64,000 bases of DNA from Paraburkholderia kirstenboschensis (GCF_904848585.1 NZ_CAJHCR010000017.1:1-64000); one strand, 5' to 3'. Shown: positions 53,154-61,001, numbered from the stretch's first letter. Notes: generated by a model from the letters alone, not told the origin. A program made the numbers and translations.

Positions 53154-53788
53154 ACGCCCTGGACGCGGTACTGCAGAAGTCGTTTCCGTCCGTCATGGTC
53201 CCGCGCAATGAGGCGGTGCCGCCGCTGACGGCAGCGGGCGAGCGGCTGCTGATCGCCGCTAACGGCATCTGGCTGGAAGTGTTCCGTCCATGGATCCGGG
53301 TGGTCCGCTGCATAGCCCGCTACGACGTGCGCACGGCGATTCCGTACGGCGAGGTTGCCGAATCAACGGAACTGCTGTGCGGCGCTGTACCGGGAGAGCA
53401 CTTGGCTGCGTTCTACCGGATGGCACGGGCTGCTCTGCCGAACGAAGCGGGGGCGTGGATCGTCTGGAACAACCATGCGCGGGAATTCCGGATCGTGCCG
53501 TTGCCTTCGTTGTCACATGGTCCTGGCCATCTCGTGTATGAGCGGCCGGTTTTGCGTGACGGCGAAAGCGTCGTGCTTGACTGTCATTCGCATGGCTCGG
53601 GCGCCGCGTTTTTCTCGCGTACCGACAACGATGACGACCGGCATGACGTGAAACTGGCATTGGTGCTCGGACATTGCGACCGCGCACCATCAGTCGCGCT
53701 TCGACTGTGCGCCAAGGGGATATTCGAGAAGCACGACGGTATCCCCGGCACGTGGCAGGCGGCGCTGGATGGGGAGGTGACGGCATGA
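53150..53788 (+). CDS. PRTRC system protein A (JAB/JAMM peptidase)
   Basis: 212 residues from the ATG at 53150, overlapping protein B's stop (ATGA). Residues 141-160 hold a canonical JAMM motif His146-x-His148-x7-Ser156-x2-Asp159 (CHSHGSGAAFFSRTD), the zinc site of deubiquitinase-type metallopeptidases. It would process or remove the small PRTRC modifier. Overlaps thiF by 4 bases. Confidence 0.88.
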   Translation: MNALDAVLQKSFPSVMVPRNEAVPPLTAAGERLLIAANGIWLEVFRPWIRVVRCIARYDVRTAIPYGEVAESTELLCGAVPGEHLAAFYRMARAALPNEAGAWIVWNNHAREFRIVPLPSLSHGPGHLVYERPVLRDGESVVLDCHSHGSGAAFFSRTDNDDDRHDVKLALVLGHCDRAPSVALRLCAKGIFEKHDGIPGTWQAALDGEVTA

Positions 53789-54603
53789 GTACTGCCATCA
53801 AGCACCGCATTCCGCAACACATGCTCACGCAGCCCTGGCGGGTGGTTGTCGTTGGCGCTGGCGGCACCGGCAGTGCGCTGCTGCCGAGCCTGGCACGGCT
53901 GCACCACGCAATGATCGAGCTCGGACATCCGGGTGGAATCGAATGCACGGTGTACGACGACGACACGGTCAGCGAGACGAATGTCGGCCGGCAGGGGTTC
54001 TATCCGAACGATGTTGGCCAGTACAAGGCGTTGCTACTCGTGAACCGGCTGAACAACCTCATGGGTACGCGGTGGATTGCGGAGGCGCGCCGTATCGATT
54101 CAAGTGTCCGGCTGTACGCGGACCTGGTGATCGGATGTGTTGACACGCGGCGTGCCCGCCATGCAATCGTGCAGTCTGCGAAGCGTGGCTCGTGCGGTTA
54201 CTACCTCGACTGCGGCAATGAGACGGATCGCGGCCAGGTCATTCTCGGCGAGTTCGGAAAGGCACGGCATGACAGGTTGCCCCACGTGGGCGATCTGTTT
54301 CCCGACCTGCTGAATGCGAAGAACGACAAAGGTGACGACACCCCGTCCTGTTCGATGGCCGACGCACTGCGCAAGCAGTCGCTGGTTATCAACCAGGCGA
54401 TTTCGGTGCAGGCGTTCAATCTGTTGTGGACGCTCTTTCGCACCGGGTCGCTGGATTGGTCGGCCGTATTCGTGAACCTCACAACGGGGCGAACGAATCC
54501 GGTTGCCACTGATCCTGCTGCATGGGCGCGCTTCGGGTACGAAGCACCGAAGCCGGCGGAGAAGAAGGCTCGCAAGAGCCGGAAAAAATCCGCCGCACTC
54601 TGA
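53785..54603 (+). CDS. PRTRC ThiF/E1-family adenylyltransferase
   Basis: 272 residues from the ATG at 53785. Nucleotide-binding GAGGTGS at 24-30, Asp box YDDDTVSETNVGRQGF with Arg69 at 57-72, and an E1-type back half; Cys189 (TPSCSM) is a candidate thioester cysteine. A Lys/Arg-rich tail ends the protein. It should adenylate the C-terminus of a small modifier, here probably protein C. Ends in a strong terminator. Confidence 0.9.
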   Translation: MSTAIKHRIPQHMLTQPWRVVVVGAGGTGSALLPSLARLHHAMIELGHPGGIECTVYDDDTVSETNVGRQGFYPNDVGQYKALLLVNRLNNLMGTRWIAEARRIDSSVRLYADLVIGCVDTRRARHAIVQSAKRGSCGYYLDCGNETDRGQVILGEFGKARHDRLPHVGDLFPDLLNAKNDKGDDTPSCSMADALRKQSLVINQAISVQAFNLLWTLFRTGSLDWSAVFVNLTTGRTNPVATDPAAWARFGYEAPKPAEKKARKSRKKSAAL

Positions 54604-54606
54604 TAT

Positions 54607-54636
54607 GCCGCTTCCTTCGGGAAGCGGCTTTTTTTT
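54607..54636 (+). terminator. Terminator of the PRTRC operon
   Basis: GCCGCTTCC/GGAAGCGGC stem, loop TTCG, eight Ts counting the two at the stem edge. Confidence 0.92.
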
Positions 54637-54647
54637 ACCGGAGAATC

Positions 54648-55035
54648 ATGAAACAGAAGATTGTTGATAGCCTGGCGCAACACGGGTGGGCCAAGGACCG
54701 GATCGTGGATGCGTTCAGCAAGACGTTCGAGACTGTTGTCGCGCCGAAGCGGGCCAGCATCTGGCTGAGGTTTGACCAGGAAGGCAATCGATGGTGGCTG
54801 GCTCACCGACGGCCACTTCACAAGCGCCGGCGAAAATGTCCTCGCGGGCAGCTACGCGATTTTCCCCGTCGACATGGCCGACCGGGAAATCCGGGAAACT
54901 GTCGCGGTGCTCGTCAGCGAGATGGAACAAAAGGTTGCGGGAGCGTATTCAGTGCGTCTGCTAGGTATCGCCGAGAATAACGCACAGAACACTTTGGCGG
55001 CGGAGCGGAATCGGGAAGAAGTGCCCGGCATCTAG
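54648..55035 (+). pseudogene. Frameshifted gene, unknown function
   Basis: Starts at 54648 after GGAG: MKQKIVDSLAQHGWAKDRIV ... SIWLRFDQEGN. Near 54780-54795 the coding sense passes to the next frame, GGWLTDGHFTSAGENVLAGS, YAIFPVDMADREIRETVAVL ... NREEVPGI, ending at 55035. Both halves look like one 128-residue protein. A terminator follows. Family unknown; either a real mutation or a one-base sequence error. Confidence 0.65.
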
Positions 55036-55056
55036 GGCTCTCATATCATGGCAAGC

Positions 55057-55090
55057 AGCGCCGCAACCTTCGGGAGCGGCGCTTTTTTTT
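55057..55090. terminator. Terminator
   Basis: AGCGCCGC/GCGGCGCT stem with an eight-T run. Confidence 0.9.
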
Positions 55091-55102
55091 CGCTAACTGT
55101 GC

Positions 55103-55516
55103 TCACCAGTAGTAACGATGGCGTCGATATTGGTGGATTACAGCCAGAACGAGCAGGGCAACGAAAATGAATTCGACGCCCCACGTCATCCATGCGCTGT
55201 TAATGAATGAATCCTCATGCCAGGGACGGAACGAAGAGGCCGGGTCGTTGCCGCCGTTCGCAATGCAGGTCAGAACCGGCCACGTCGCCGGCCATCCGAA
55301 GGCGAAAAACGCAGCGAAAAATGACAGCCCGAACTTCTTAAAAAAGTACCAGGCGACGCCGAGGACGCTGGCAATGATGAAAAGCCCTGTGGCAGTTGCG
55401 AGTACGGACGCAAAGCTTGCGCCGATCGAGCGGGAAACCGCGAGGACGCCTCCGAAAACTACTACCAAGACGAAAATAATGATCGCGGACACTAGGCCGT
55501 CATCGCGGTTATGCAT
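55103..55516 (-). CDS. Membrane protein, unknown
   Basis: 137 residues from the ATG at 55516 (GAGG 9 bases upstream); an in-frame ATG at 55651 has no site and would put leader hairpins into protein. Four hydrophobic segments (VSAIIIFVLVVVFGGVLAV, ATATGLFIIASVLGVAWYF, LSFFAAFFAFGWPATWPVL, VEFIFVALLVLAVI). Its transcript starts at the TTGACTT promoter near 55660. Confidence 0.65.
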   Translation of the reverse strand: MHNRDDGLVSAIIIFVLVVVFGGVLAVSRSIGASFASVLATATGLFIIASVLGVAWYFFKKFGLSFFAAFFAFGWPATWPVLTCIANGGNDPASSFRPWHEDSFINSAWMTWGVEFIFVALLVLAVIHQYRRHRYYW

Positions 55517-55649
55517 CTTACTGACCTCATAAATTAAGGGAACGTTAGCCGGTGTAACGGCATGCGGCACATGCTTCTGAAGGTACAGAAGAGGGACGCC
55601 GCCAATTGGCAGCAGGCGACACCTGCGTAGAGACCAAAGCCGGTTATTC

Positions 55650-55676
55650 ATCGTCGCACCTGCACACGGAAGTCAA
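55650..55676 (-). promoter_or_regulatory. Minus-strand promoter P7
   Basis: TTGACT (55671-55676), 15-base spacer, GACGAT (55650-55655). The roughly 125-base leader to 55516 contains hairpins CTTCTG/CAGAAG and GCATG/CATGC. Confidence 0.6.
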
Positions 55677-55696
55677 GTACGCGAGATTAACGCGGC

Positions 55697-55749
55697 GAAA
55701 GAAGGGTGGTTTTCCGGATGTTTCCGGGCGTTGATGACTGGCGGCGGCT
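55697..55749 (+). promoter_or_regulatory. Element X-like copy 4 (degenerate)
   Basis: GAAAG, GGTGGTTTTCCGGATGTTTC, CGGGC, CTGGCGGC keep the order of the X element with substitutions; it lies between promoter P7 and the next plus-strand leader. Confidence 0.4.
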
Positions 55750-55769
55750 CTAAAATCACCGTATCACCC

Positions 55770-55786
55770 GCGCTTCTGCGCATCGA
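55770..55786 (+). promoter_or_regulatory. GCGTC/GACGC palindrome variant
   Basis: GCGCTTCTGCGCATCGA: arms GCGC/GCGC instead of GCGTC/GACGC, same ATCGA tail, 154 bases before the ATG at 55924. Confidence 0.45.
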
Positions 55787-55864
55787 ATGAACACTTCAGC
55801 TTGCTGGAGTGCTCGAACCTTTGACCGGCTAATGTCGGTCGTCCACGACGGAGCAAATCCGTCT

Positions 55865-55923
55865 ATCAACCCTGTTGGGAGCCATCCCAACGGGACCGGC
55901 TCCCGTTTTTTTGGAGCCGCACC
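55865..55923 (+). promoter_or_regulatory. Pseudoknot/SD-switch leader R6 (clearest)
   Basis: Stem GTTGGG/CCCAAC, loop AGCCAT. GGGAGCC (55877-55883), middle GGCTCCC (55898-55904) and GGAGCC (55913-55918, holding the ribosome site) are three interchangeable pairing strands. Confidence 0.7.
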
Positions 55924-56207
55924 ATGCTGCAGCACGTCACCAAATCCGCAGAACTCGTCAAGTTCCTGGCAATCGCCAACGACCCTGAGCGGATCTCGGA
56001 AAGTGGGGCTTTCGTGAGAACCAACGCGTTTCCGCGCAAGCTGTTACAACTTTGCCCATCCGGCAGTTCCAAGGCACCATTCTGTATCTGTGGAGCGATG
56101 GAACGGCCACTGTGAAGTTTGATTTTCAAATCCCTTTTGACGCCGAGCGTGAGCTCGTCAATTGCGGCCGCGTCGACCTGCATTACCTCACCCCCATATC
56201 GCCGTAA
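55924..56207 (+). pseudogene. Frameshifted gene, unknown function
   Basis: Starts MLQHVTKSAELVKFLAIAND, PERISE. At about 56000 the sense moves to another frame, KWGFRENQRVSAQAVTTLPI, RQFQGTILYLWSDGTATVKF, DFQIPFDAERELVNCGRVDL and ends HYLTPISP at 56207. The first frame alone stops at 56115 after nonsense-like sequence. Intact length would be about 94 residues. No family recognised. The leader R6 is intact. Confidence 0.65.
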
Positions 56208-56263
56208 CCGCGTCTGTCCGGTGCTTAAGGTGAAAGCCACCTGAAGCACACACATCTAATCCT

Positions 56264-56314
56264 GCTGGGAGCCAATCCCAACGGGACCGGCTCCCGGTTT
56301 CTGAGGAGCTTTCC
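56264..56314 (+). promoter_or_regulatory. Pseudoknot/SD-switch leader R7
   Basis: GGGAGCC (56267-56273), GGCTCCC (56289-56295), GGAGCT (56305-56310, ribosome site). Same layout as R6 with small loop changes. Confidence 0.7.
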
Positions 56315-56701
56315 ATGTCGAATCGCAATAGCATGATCACAGTCGTCTCGATCAAGTCGATCCTGATCGTTGCCAGTATTCTGGCTCTCACTGGCTGTGC
56401 GCTCGTCGTTTTTGGCTGTGCGTTCGAAGCGCAAGGTCAACTCGATCTGTTGCGCGCATCCGGTCCTGCAGCCCTCGAGGCCTACCTGGCGCATGTCGGC
56501 TCGCACCAACTGTCCTTCGCTGCGCTCTTGGTCGAGTCCGTTACGGGACACGGCTACGGGTACGGCGCGTTCGTGCAAGGCGTCGGTTTCTGGTTTGTCT
56601 TCGTTCTCGCACCGCTTTCGGTCGTGCTGCTCACCGCAGCGCGCTGGTTTGCTGTTCGCGATCGGAGCACGAACCCGCGGCTTCGCCTTGCCGTTCACTG
56701 A
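56315..56701 (+). CDS. Membrane protein, unknown
   Basis: 128 residues with two strong TM helices (ILIVASILALTGCALVVFGC near 17-37 and GFWFVFVLAPLSVVLLTAARW near 92-112) and a periplasmic loop with Gly/Tyr (GHGYGYGAF). Not recognised. The start is fixed by GGAG in leader R7. Confidence 0.65.
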   Translation: MSNRNSMITVVSIKSILIVASILALTGCALVVFGCAFEAQGQLDLLRASGPAALEAYLAHVGSHQLSFAALLVESVTGHGYGYGAFVQGVGFWFVFVLAPLSVVLLTAARWFAVRDRSTNPRLRLAVH

Positions 56702-56720
56702 ATAAAAACCCTTTTCTTTC

Positions 56721-56776
56721 CCGTCAGGGCGACCTCCCTGACGGGACGGTTGCCCCTCTCTCGTTGAGGCAATCAA
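56721..56776 (+). promoter_or_regulatory. Pseudoknot/SD-switch leader R8
   Basis: Stem CGTCAGGG/CCCTGACG. GGGCGACC (56727-56734), middle GGTTGCCC (56748-56755), and GAGGCAATC (56766-56774) with the ribosome site; both alternative helices form with one G-U pair. Confidence 0.7.
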
Positions 56777-57238
56777 ATGTTCAAGATCATCGTCAGTCTC
56801 GTTCTCGCGTCCTTGCTGTCGGCTTGTGCCGGTGTTGATTTCGGCTCGCCGAATACCTACCAACGCTATGACGTACAGCGCGCGGGAACGGTCGAAGAGG
56901 GAACGGTTATCCGCACTCGCGCGATCACGATCGAAGCCAGCCAGGATAACTCGGGTTTGACTTCGCTGATCAGCGCTGGCGTCGGTGCATTCCTCGGTAG
57001 CCGCACTATCGGTAACGGCTCTGGCCGTTATATCGCTGGCGCGCTGTCGGGGGCTGCATCCGGCTTCGTGACGCAGAAGGTTTCGCAGGCCCTGTCGCAT
57101 CGGGCCGGCCTCGAGATCATCGTGCGCAAGAGTTCTGGCGGCAACGTGGTCATCGCCCAACCCGATGACCAGCAGTTTGCTCCCGGCGAGCATGTGCTGC
57201 TCGTCTCCACCAATTCGGGTTTGCGCGTTACGCACTGA
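56777..57238 (+). CDS. Glycine-zipper outer-membrane lipoprotein (SlyB-like)
   Basis: 153 residues. Lipobox LLSAC gives an acylated Cys at 17. The middle (about 60-105: LISAGVGAFLGSRTIGNGSG, RYIAGALSGAASGFVTQKV) is a glycine-zipper, and the end has VIAQPDDQQFAPGEHVLLV, the usual end of SlyB/PcP-type 17 kDa lipoproteins. It probably inserts in the outer membrane or supports it. Confidence 0.8.
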   Translation: MFKIIVSLVLASLLSACAGVDFGSPNTYQRYDVQRAGTVEEGTVIRTRAITIEASQDNSGLTSLISAGVGAFLGSRTIGNGSGRYIAGALSGAASGFVTQKVSQALSHRAGLEIIVRKSSGGNVVIAQPDDQQFAPGEHVLLVSTNSGLRVTH

Positions 57239-57329
57239 TCCGCTTCTCCCAACGCCGGCGCCGCTGGCGCATTCCTTAATCGCGAGGTGTCCGAAAGGGC
57301 GCCTCGCTTTTTACTTTTCAGAGACATCA

Positions 57330-57722
57330 ATGTTCAAGATCCCAAAGGTGTTCCATGCAGACCGCCGCAGCGCGGGTGCCGCATCGGACGCTGCCATCAC
57401 CCATCACGCGACGCAGATGCTGCGTCGTGTGGCGCGCGACCTTCGTCTTCGCGCTGGCGAGCACGAGGTCGTCGCCGAACCGGCACGCCGGGGACGCGGC
57501 TGCCGCGTCACGCTTCGCACTCCGGCAATCATGCTGGAAGTTGCCGACACGCCGGCGCGTCGGAAAGTCGCCGTGTCGTTTCGCACGCGTCGCGGCCGCT
57601 CGGATATGTCTGGCGGCGCCGATAACGCCGTTTCGCTCGAGCAACTATCGTCCCGCGATGGGTACGACACGCTGCTTGGCGGGCTGCGCCTCGCGGGTGG
57701 ACTCGATAACGAACGTCGATAG
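57330..57722 (+). CDS. Hypothetical basic protein
   Basis: 130 residues from the ATG at 57330. Arg-rich (RRVARDLRLRAGEHEVVAEP, RRGRGCRVTLR) with a beta-rich middle; not recognised. It precedes the broken gene at 57731 by 8 bases, with AGGAGG in between. Confidence 0.55.
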   Translation: MFKIPKVFHADRRSAGAASDAAITHHATQMLRRVARDLRLRAGEHEVVAEPARRGRGCRVTLRTPAIMLEVADTPARRKVAVSFRTRRGRSDMSGGADNAVSLEQLSSRDGYDTLLGGLRLAGGLDNERR

Positions 57723-57730
57723 GAGGCTCG

Positions 57731-58164
57731 ATGGAAATCGTCGATATCCTCGTCGAGTACCCATCCGGTATGACGATCAGCGATCGCGCCAGCTACATGC
57801 GCGATGCCAGTCAGGTGTATCCATCCGAGCGTCTGCAGGCACTGCTTCGGCCGTTATCGATGGCACGACTATGCAGCTTGACAGCAGGATTGACGGGACG
57901 TTTTCGGTTGGTGACGAGATCGCCACCGGGCGGGACAGCGCTGTCAAGGTTCTGCTCCAGCCGTTTCTTGACCCGTCAAATGACCAGCGACAGCAGTTCG
58001 GCCGGTTCTGTCACACACTTGCCGCTGCTGCTTTCCTGGGCGCTGTCGGAGTCTGGCATTCGACAAAGGCCTGGACCGCTGCCGACATCAAGCTGGAAGT
58101 CAGTCTGGTCGCAAGTTTTATGCTAACGTTCGTTCAGGGCATGATTTCCATCAAGGGAGAATGA
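57731..58164 (+). pseudogene. Frameshifted gene, small membrane protein
   Basis: AGGAGG precedes the ATG. MEIVDILVEYPSGMTISDRA ... VYPSERLQ is followed, after a frame change near 57820-57840, by GTASAVIDGTTMQLDSRIDG, TFSVGDEIATGRDSAVKVLL ... FLGAVGVWHSTKAW and a TM helix (VSLVASFMLTFVQGM), ending at 58164. If translation instead started at the internal ATG at 57870 no ribosome site would be present. Unknown function. Confidence 0.55.
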
Positions 58165-58166
58165 GC

Positions 58167-58286
58167 ATGGACATCAGTTTTCTGGTAATTGGCTTCGCAG
58201 TTGCTATGTGCGGGATTGGCTCGCTGATGGAGCACAAGGCGCGCAAGGCCAAGCGGGAGCGGCGGTTAACGCGCATTTCGCATTAA
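58167..58286 (+). CDS. Tiny membrane protein (39 residues)
   Basis: MDISFLVIGFAVAMCGIGSL then MEHKARKAKRERRLTRISH: one TM helix and a very basic tail. AAGGGAGAATGAGC lies before the ATG and the gene follows the previous stop by 2 bases, so it is coupled. Too short for automated calling but well supported by its ribosome site. Confidence 0.55.
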   Translation: MDISFLVIGFAVAMCGIGSLMEHKARKAKRERRLTRISH

Positions 58287-58335
58287 GCACCTGATATCGT
58301 CTCGGGCCGAATTTTTCTTCGGCCCGGCATTCATG

Positions 58336-58365
58336 AAAGGCTGCACCTTCGGGTGTGGCCTTTTT
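58336..58365 (+). terminator. Terminator-like hairpin
   Basis: AAGGC-TGCACC / GGTGTG-GCCTT stem, loop TTC, five Ts, just before the gene at 58383; probably ends the preceding operon or acts as an attenuator. Confidence 0.6.
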
Positions 58366-58382
58366 CATTTTCTGGACGCCCT

Positions 58383-58712
58383 ATGTATAAAACCCTTGAT
58401 TTCCCAGCTGCCTTGGCAGCTGCTCGCTTTCATCCCGCAGGCAAGTCGCTCGATGAAGTTGTGTCGCACGTCGAGCTCACACTGCGCGAGACTGAAAACG
58501 AACCGGAATGGCTGTCGCGGGCGAACCTGGTCGAAGATGCGAACACCGATCTATACGGCTTGCTTGGCAGTACGCCATGGCCGGAAGTCGGTCCGACGAG
58601 GCGGGTAAGCCTCTCGGTGGAACGTGGCAATTCTGAAGGCTGGATTATCCGCGTCGACCTTGTAGAGCTTGTCGGCGACGGCGACACGCAGTTCTGGAAG
58701 TGCCGCGGCTGA
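58383..58712 (+). CDS. Hypothetical protein
   Basis: 109 residues, soluble. A helical first half (AALAAARFHPAGKSLDEVVS, HVELTLRETENEPEWL) and a beta-rich second half (RRVSLSVERGNSEGWIIRVD). No family recognised. Confidence 0.55.
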   Translation: MYKTLDFPAALAAARFHPAGKSLDEVVSHVELTLRETENEPEWLSRANLVEDANTDLYGLLGSTPWPEVGPTRRVSLSVERGNSEGWIIRVDLVELVGDGDTQFWKCRG

Positions 58713-58812
58713 TACGCATCAAAAGCCTTTCGCGCTCCCGGACATGGTCGGTAGCCGCCATCGTTTCGTGGATGCTCGACGTCGACTGATCCAACCTGAT
58801 TCCTTCAACTCC

Positions 58813-58872
58813 TTTTGGGGCCACCGTCCCCAGCTGGGGTGTTGGCCCAATTTTTTGTGGAACCAACTGCTC
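58813..58872 (+). promoter_or_regulatory. Pseudoknot/SD-switch leader R9
   Basis: Stem TGGGG/CCCCA with loop CCACCGT. GGGGCCA (58817-58823), middle GTTGGCCC (58841-58848), and GTGGAACCAAC (58857-58867): GTTGG/CCAAC hides the GTGGAA ribosome site. Confidence 0.65.
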
Positions 58873-60387
58873 ATGTACACACTGACCATTCCCGGTGAAA
58901 AGTTCGTCGCCGCAACGCTCGCTGGCGTGCTGGCTCTCTTTCGCGATGAACGCGTTCAGGCAACCGAAACGGCCTCGATCTCGCTCGACGGTGATGCCTG
59001 CGTCGCAACGGTGACGCGGTACAACGGTACCCTCGCGCTCCGTCATCCCGGCGCTGCGGCCCAAGTGGTGGCCGCACTGTTCAACGAAGTTCGTGATTAC
59101 TCGCTGTCCGAATATGGCGATGCTCCCGAACCCTGGCGGATCCGTCCGGCGCACTGGGATGAACTGTTCGGCTTGTTCGATCTGGCGCGGACCCCGGAAA
59201 GCTTCCTCTCCAGTAGCCAGATCGACGCCGAAAGAGCAGCGGCGCGTGATGCTCGCCAGTTCTTCAACCTCTCTCCGTTGTTCCATAGCGTAGCGGTCGA
59301 GCGACTCGGCTTCGGCGCTGGTGGGCCGGCGGCTCCGGGCGGGGGCGTGAGCTGCAGGCACGAAGTGCACGTCGCCTATGCGCTTCTGCGCAACGAGCCG
59401 GTGCCAGATAGTGTCCTCGACGACTATCGCAAGATGGACCGCGCCTTCCGATACGACCTGGAGTGGGCGAAGCCGCTTCTCGACGTCGTTGAGCTGCGTG
59501 GAAGGCTTCCTGCGGAGAAACATCGCTGGGTCGCCTCTGTCATGCGCGCAGCGAAGCAGCCGATTACCGCTGAAACGGTCGACGCAATCGTGGCGGCCGT
59601 CAGTGGTGTACCGGACGCGTGTGACTTCGTGGATGTGGACGATGCGCTCTTCGCTGGAGGCATCCTGTCCGTCGACGCACTACCGCCGATGTTCAACGAG
59701 CCGATAGCCTTGGGCACGCCTGTGAACGGATTTGCAGAGCGGCTGCGCCAGATCCTGGCCGACTCGCGCCGGGACAAGTCGCTGGACCGCGCGGACATGG
59801 AACGTACGCAAGGGCGCATGACTGCGCGCAGGCACAGGCTGGAGCGCGAGATGGCACAACTCTCGCACGGTCGTGAGACCTTCGAATGGGCCAACCGCAT
59901 GGCTCTCGCCGTCGAGCAGCATGACCTGCCGCTTTTGCTTGAAGTGCTAGATAGTCCGGACACCCGCAACCGCAGCAGCAAGCGCGCGCTGGAAGAGCAC
60001 TACGGCATCAAGCTGCGCGGCATGAATGCCAAAAGCCGTCGCCGTGCCATCTTCGGCCTGTGCGGGATGGATGAAGTTGGACAGGCGGCATGGCAAGAGG
60101 CGGATGCTGAGCGCAAGGCGGCCGCGCGCAAGGCTGAAGACGCGCGACACGCTAAAGAAGTCGCACAGCGTGCCCAGTATCAGCGTCCCGATGGCGTTGT
60201 CATTGATGGAGCCGCACACGTGGAGACCGCGATTCAGGAGGGTTTCCGCGAGATCCGTGACTGGCGCAAGGGAGCGAGCAAGCAGTACGCTCTCGTGAAT
60301 GTCGAGCTGGGTCAGGCGCGAACGCTGCGTGCGAAAGATGGGACGCTCGATTACGCGCGTGCCATGCTCGAACGTCTGGCCGCGTGA
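58873..60387 (+). CDS. Large hypothetical protein
   Basis: 504 residues from the ATG at 58873 after leader R9. Soluble and helical, with charged coil segments (ADMERTQGRMTARRHRLERE, QEADAERKAAARKAEDARHA). No domain recognised. It overlaps nothing and is followed after 10 bases by the gene at 60398. Confidence 0.6.
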   Translation: MYTLTIPGEKFVAATLAGVLALFRDERVQATETASISLDGDACVATVTRYNGTLALRHPGAAAQVVAALFNEVRDYSLSEYGDAPEPWRIRPAHWDELFGLFDLARTPESFLSSSQIDAERAAARDARQFFNLSPLFHSVAVERLGFGAGGPAAPGGGVSCRHEVHVAYALLRNEPVPDSVLDDYRKMDRAFRYDLEWAKPLLDVVELRGRLPAEKHRWVASVMRAAKQPITAETVDAIVAAVSGVPDACDFVDVDDALFAGGILSVDALPPMFNEPIALGTPVNGFAERLRQILADSRRDKSLDRADMERTQGRMTARRHRLEREMAQLSHGRETFEWANRMALAVEQHDLPLLLEVLDSPDTRNRSSKRALEEHYGIKLRGMNAKSRRRAIFGLCGMDEVGQAAWQEADAERKAAARKAEDARHAKEVAQRAQYQRPDGVVIDGAAHVETAIQEGFREIRDWRKGASKQYALVNVELGQARTLRAKDGTLDYARAMLERLAA

Positions 60388-60397
60388 GGGGGCGACT

Positions 60398-60856
60398 ATG
60401 CGATTTGATCGTTACCCCCGGTGCGAAGGCTATCGGTGGACGCCGCGTATGGAAACGCTGCACCTTCGCCGGCAGGACCGTGCCGCCGAAAAGATCGCTC
60501 AGGCATATCCGCTGTTCTCCGACCAGATTGCACCGCCCCGCGCGTTGTCGGTTGAGGAAGAGAGGGTGCGCCGCGAGCGCATGTATGACCGCAGCGAGCA
60601 ACGCATGCGTGATCTGGTTGCAGGCCAATGGCGTCGCTTGCGGCGCGAATACTTTGCGTGTTCGGCCGACGTGCGTGAGCGGATCGTGAGCGAATGGAAG
60701 GCTTGGCGCGGTCCGGCCAACCCTGTCTGTTTTTCCTACGTTATCGAGAAGCACAACGGCATCGGCGAAGAGAAGTCGCGGCGGCATCGTGAAAGGGAAG
60801 CGGCAATGATTGCCCGAATCGATTCAGCGCGCCTTGCTCAGTCGTCGTTGCTCTGA
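60398..60856 (+). CDS. Hypothetical protein
   Basis: 152 residues, Arg/Glu-rich helical protein (ALSVEEERVRRERMYDRSEQ, RMRDLVAGQWRRLRREYFAC). No family recognised. Co-transcribed with 58873-60387 and ended by a terminator. Confidence 0.58.
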   Translation: MRFDRYPRCEGYRWTPRMETLHLRRQDRAAEKIAQAYPLFSDQIAPPRALSVEEERVRRERMYDRSEQRMRDLVAGQWRRLRREYFACSADVRERIVSEWKAWRGPANPVCFSYVIEKHNGIGEEKSRRHREREAAMIARIDSARLAQSSLL

Positions 60857-60877
60857 CGGTCACATTTATTAACTTAC

Positions 60878-60903
60878 AACCGGCGCCCAGCGCCGGTTTT
60901 TTT
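60878..60903 (+). terminator. Terminator
   Basis: AACCGGCGC/GCGCCGGTT stem, loop CCA, long T-run. Confidence 0.92.
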
Positions 60904-61001
60904 CGTCGACCGGTTTGCGCTACCTGCTTAAGCGGGGTTGTTTTGCGCATGATTCTGTCATGTCGCATCATGGCGGCGACGTAGACTTCTATTCATCACC
61001 T

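Noticed and set aside
55517..55651. N-terminal extension of the membrane protein to an ATG at 55651
   Set aside because: No ribosome site; the region is the transcript leader with hairpins, and 55516 has GAGG.
58333..58608. Short plus-strand frame over the terminator-like hairpin
   Set aside because: It is out of frame with the supported gene at 58383 and begins in the hairpin.
58669..58872. Upstream start for the 504-residue protein
   Set aside because: It would translate leader R9 and overlap the previous gene; the ATG at 58873 is preferred.
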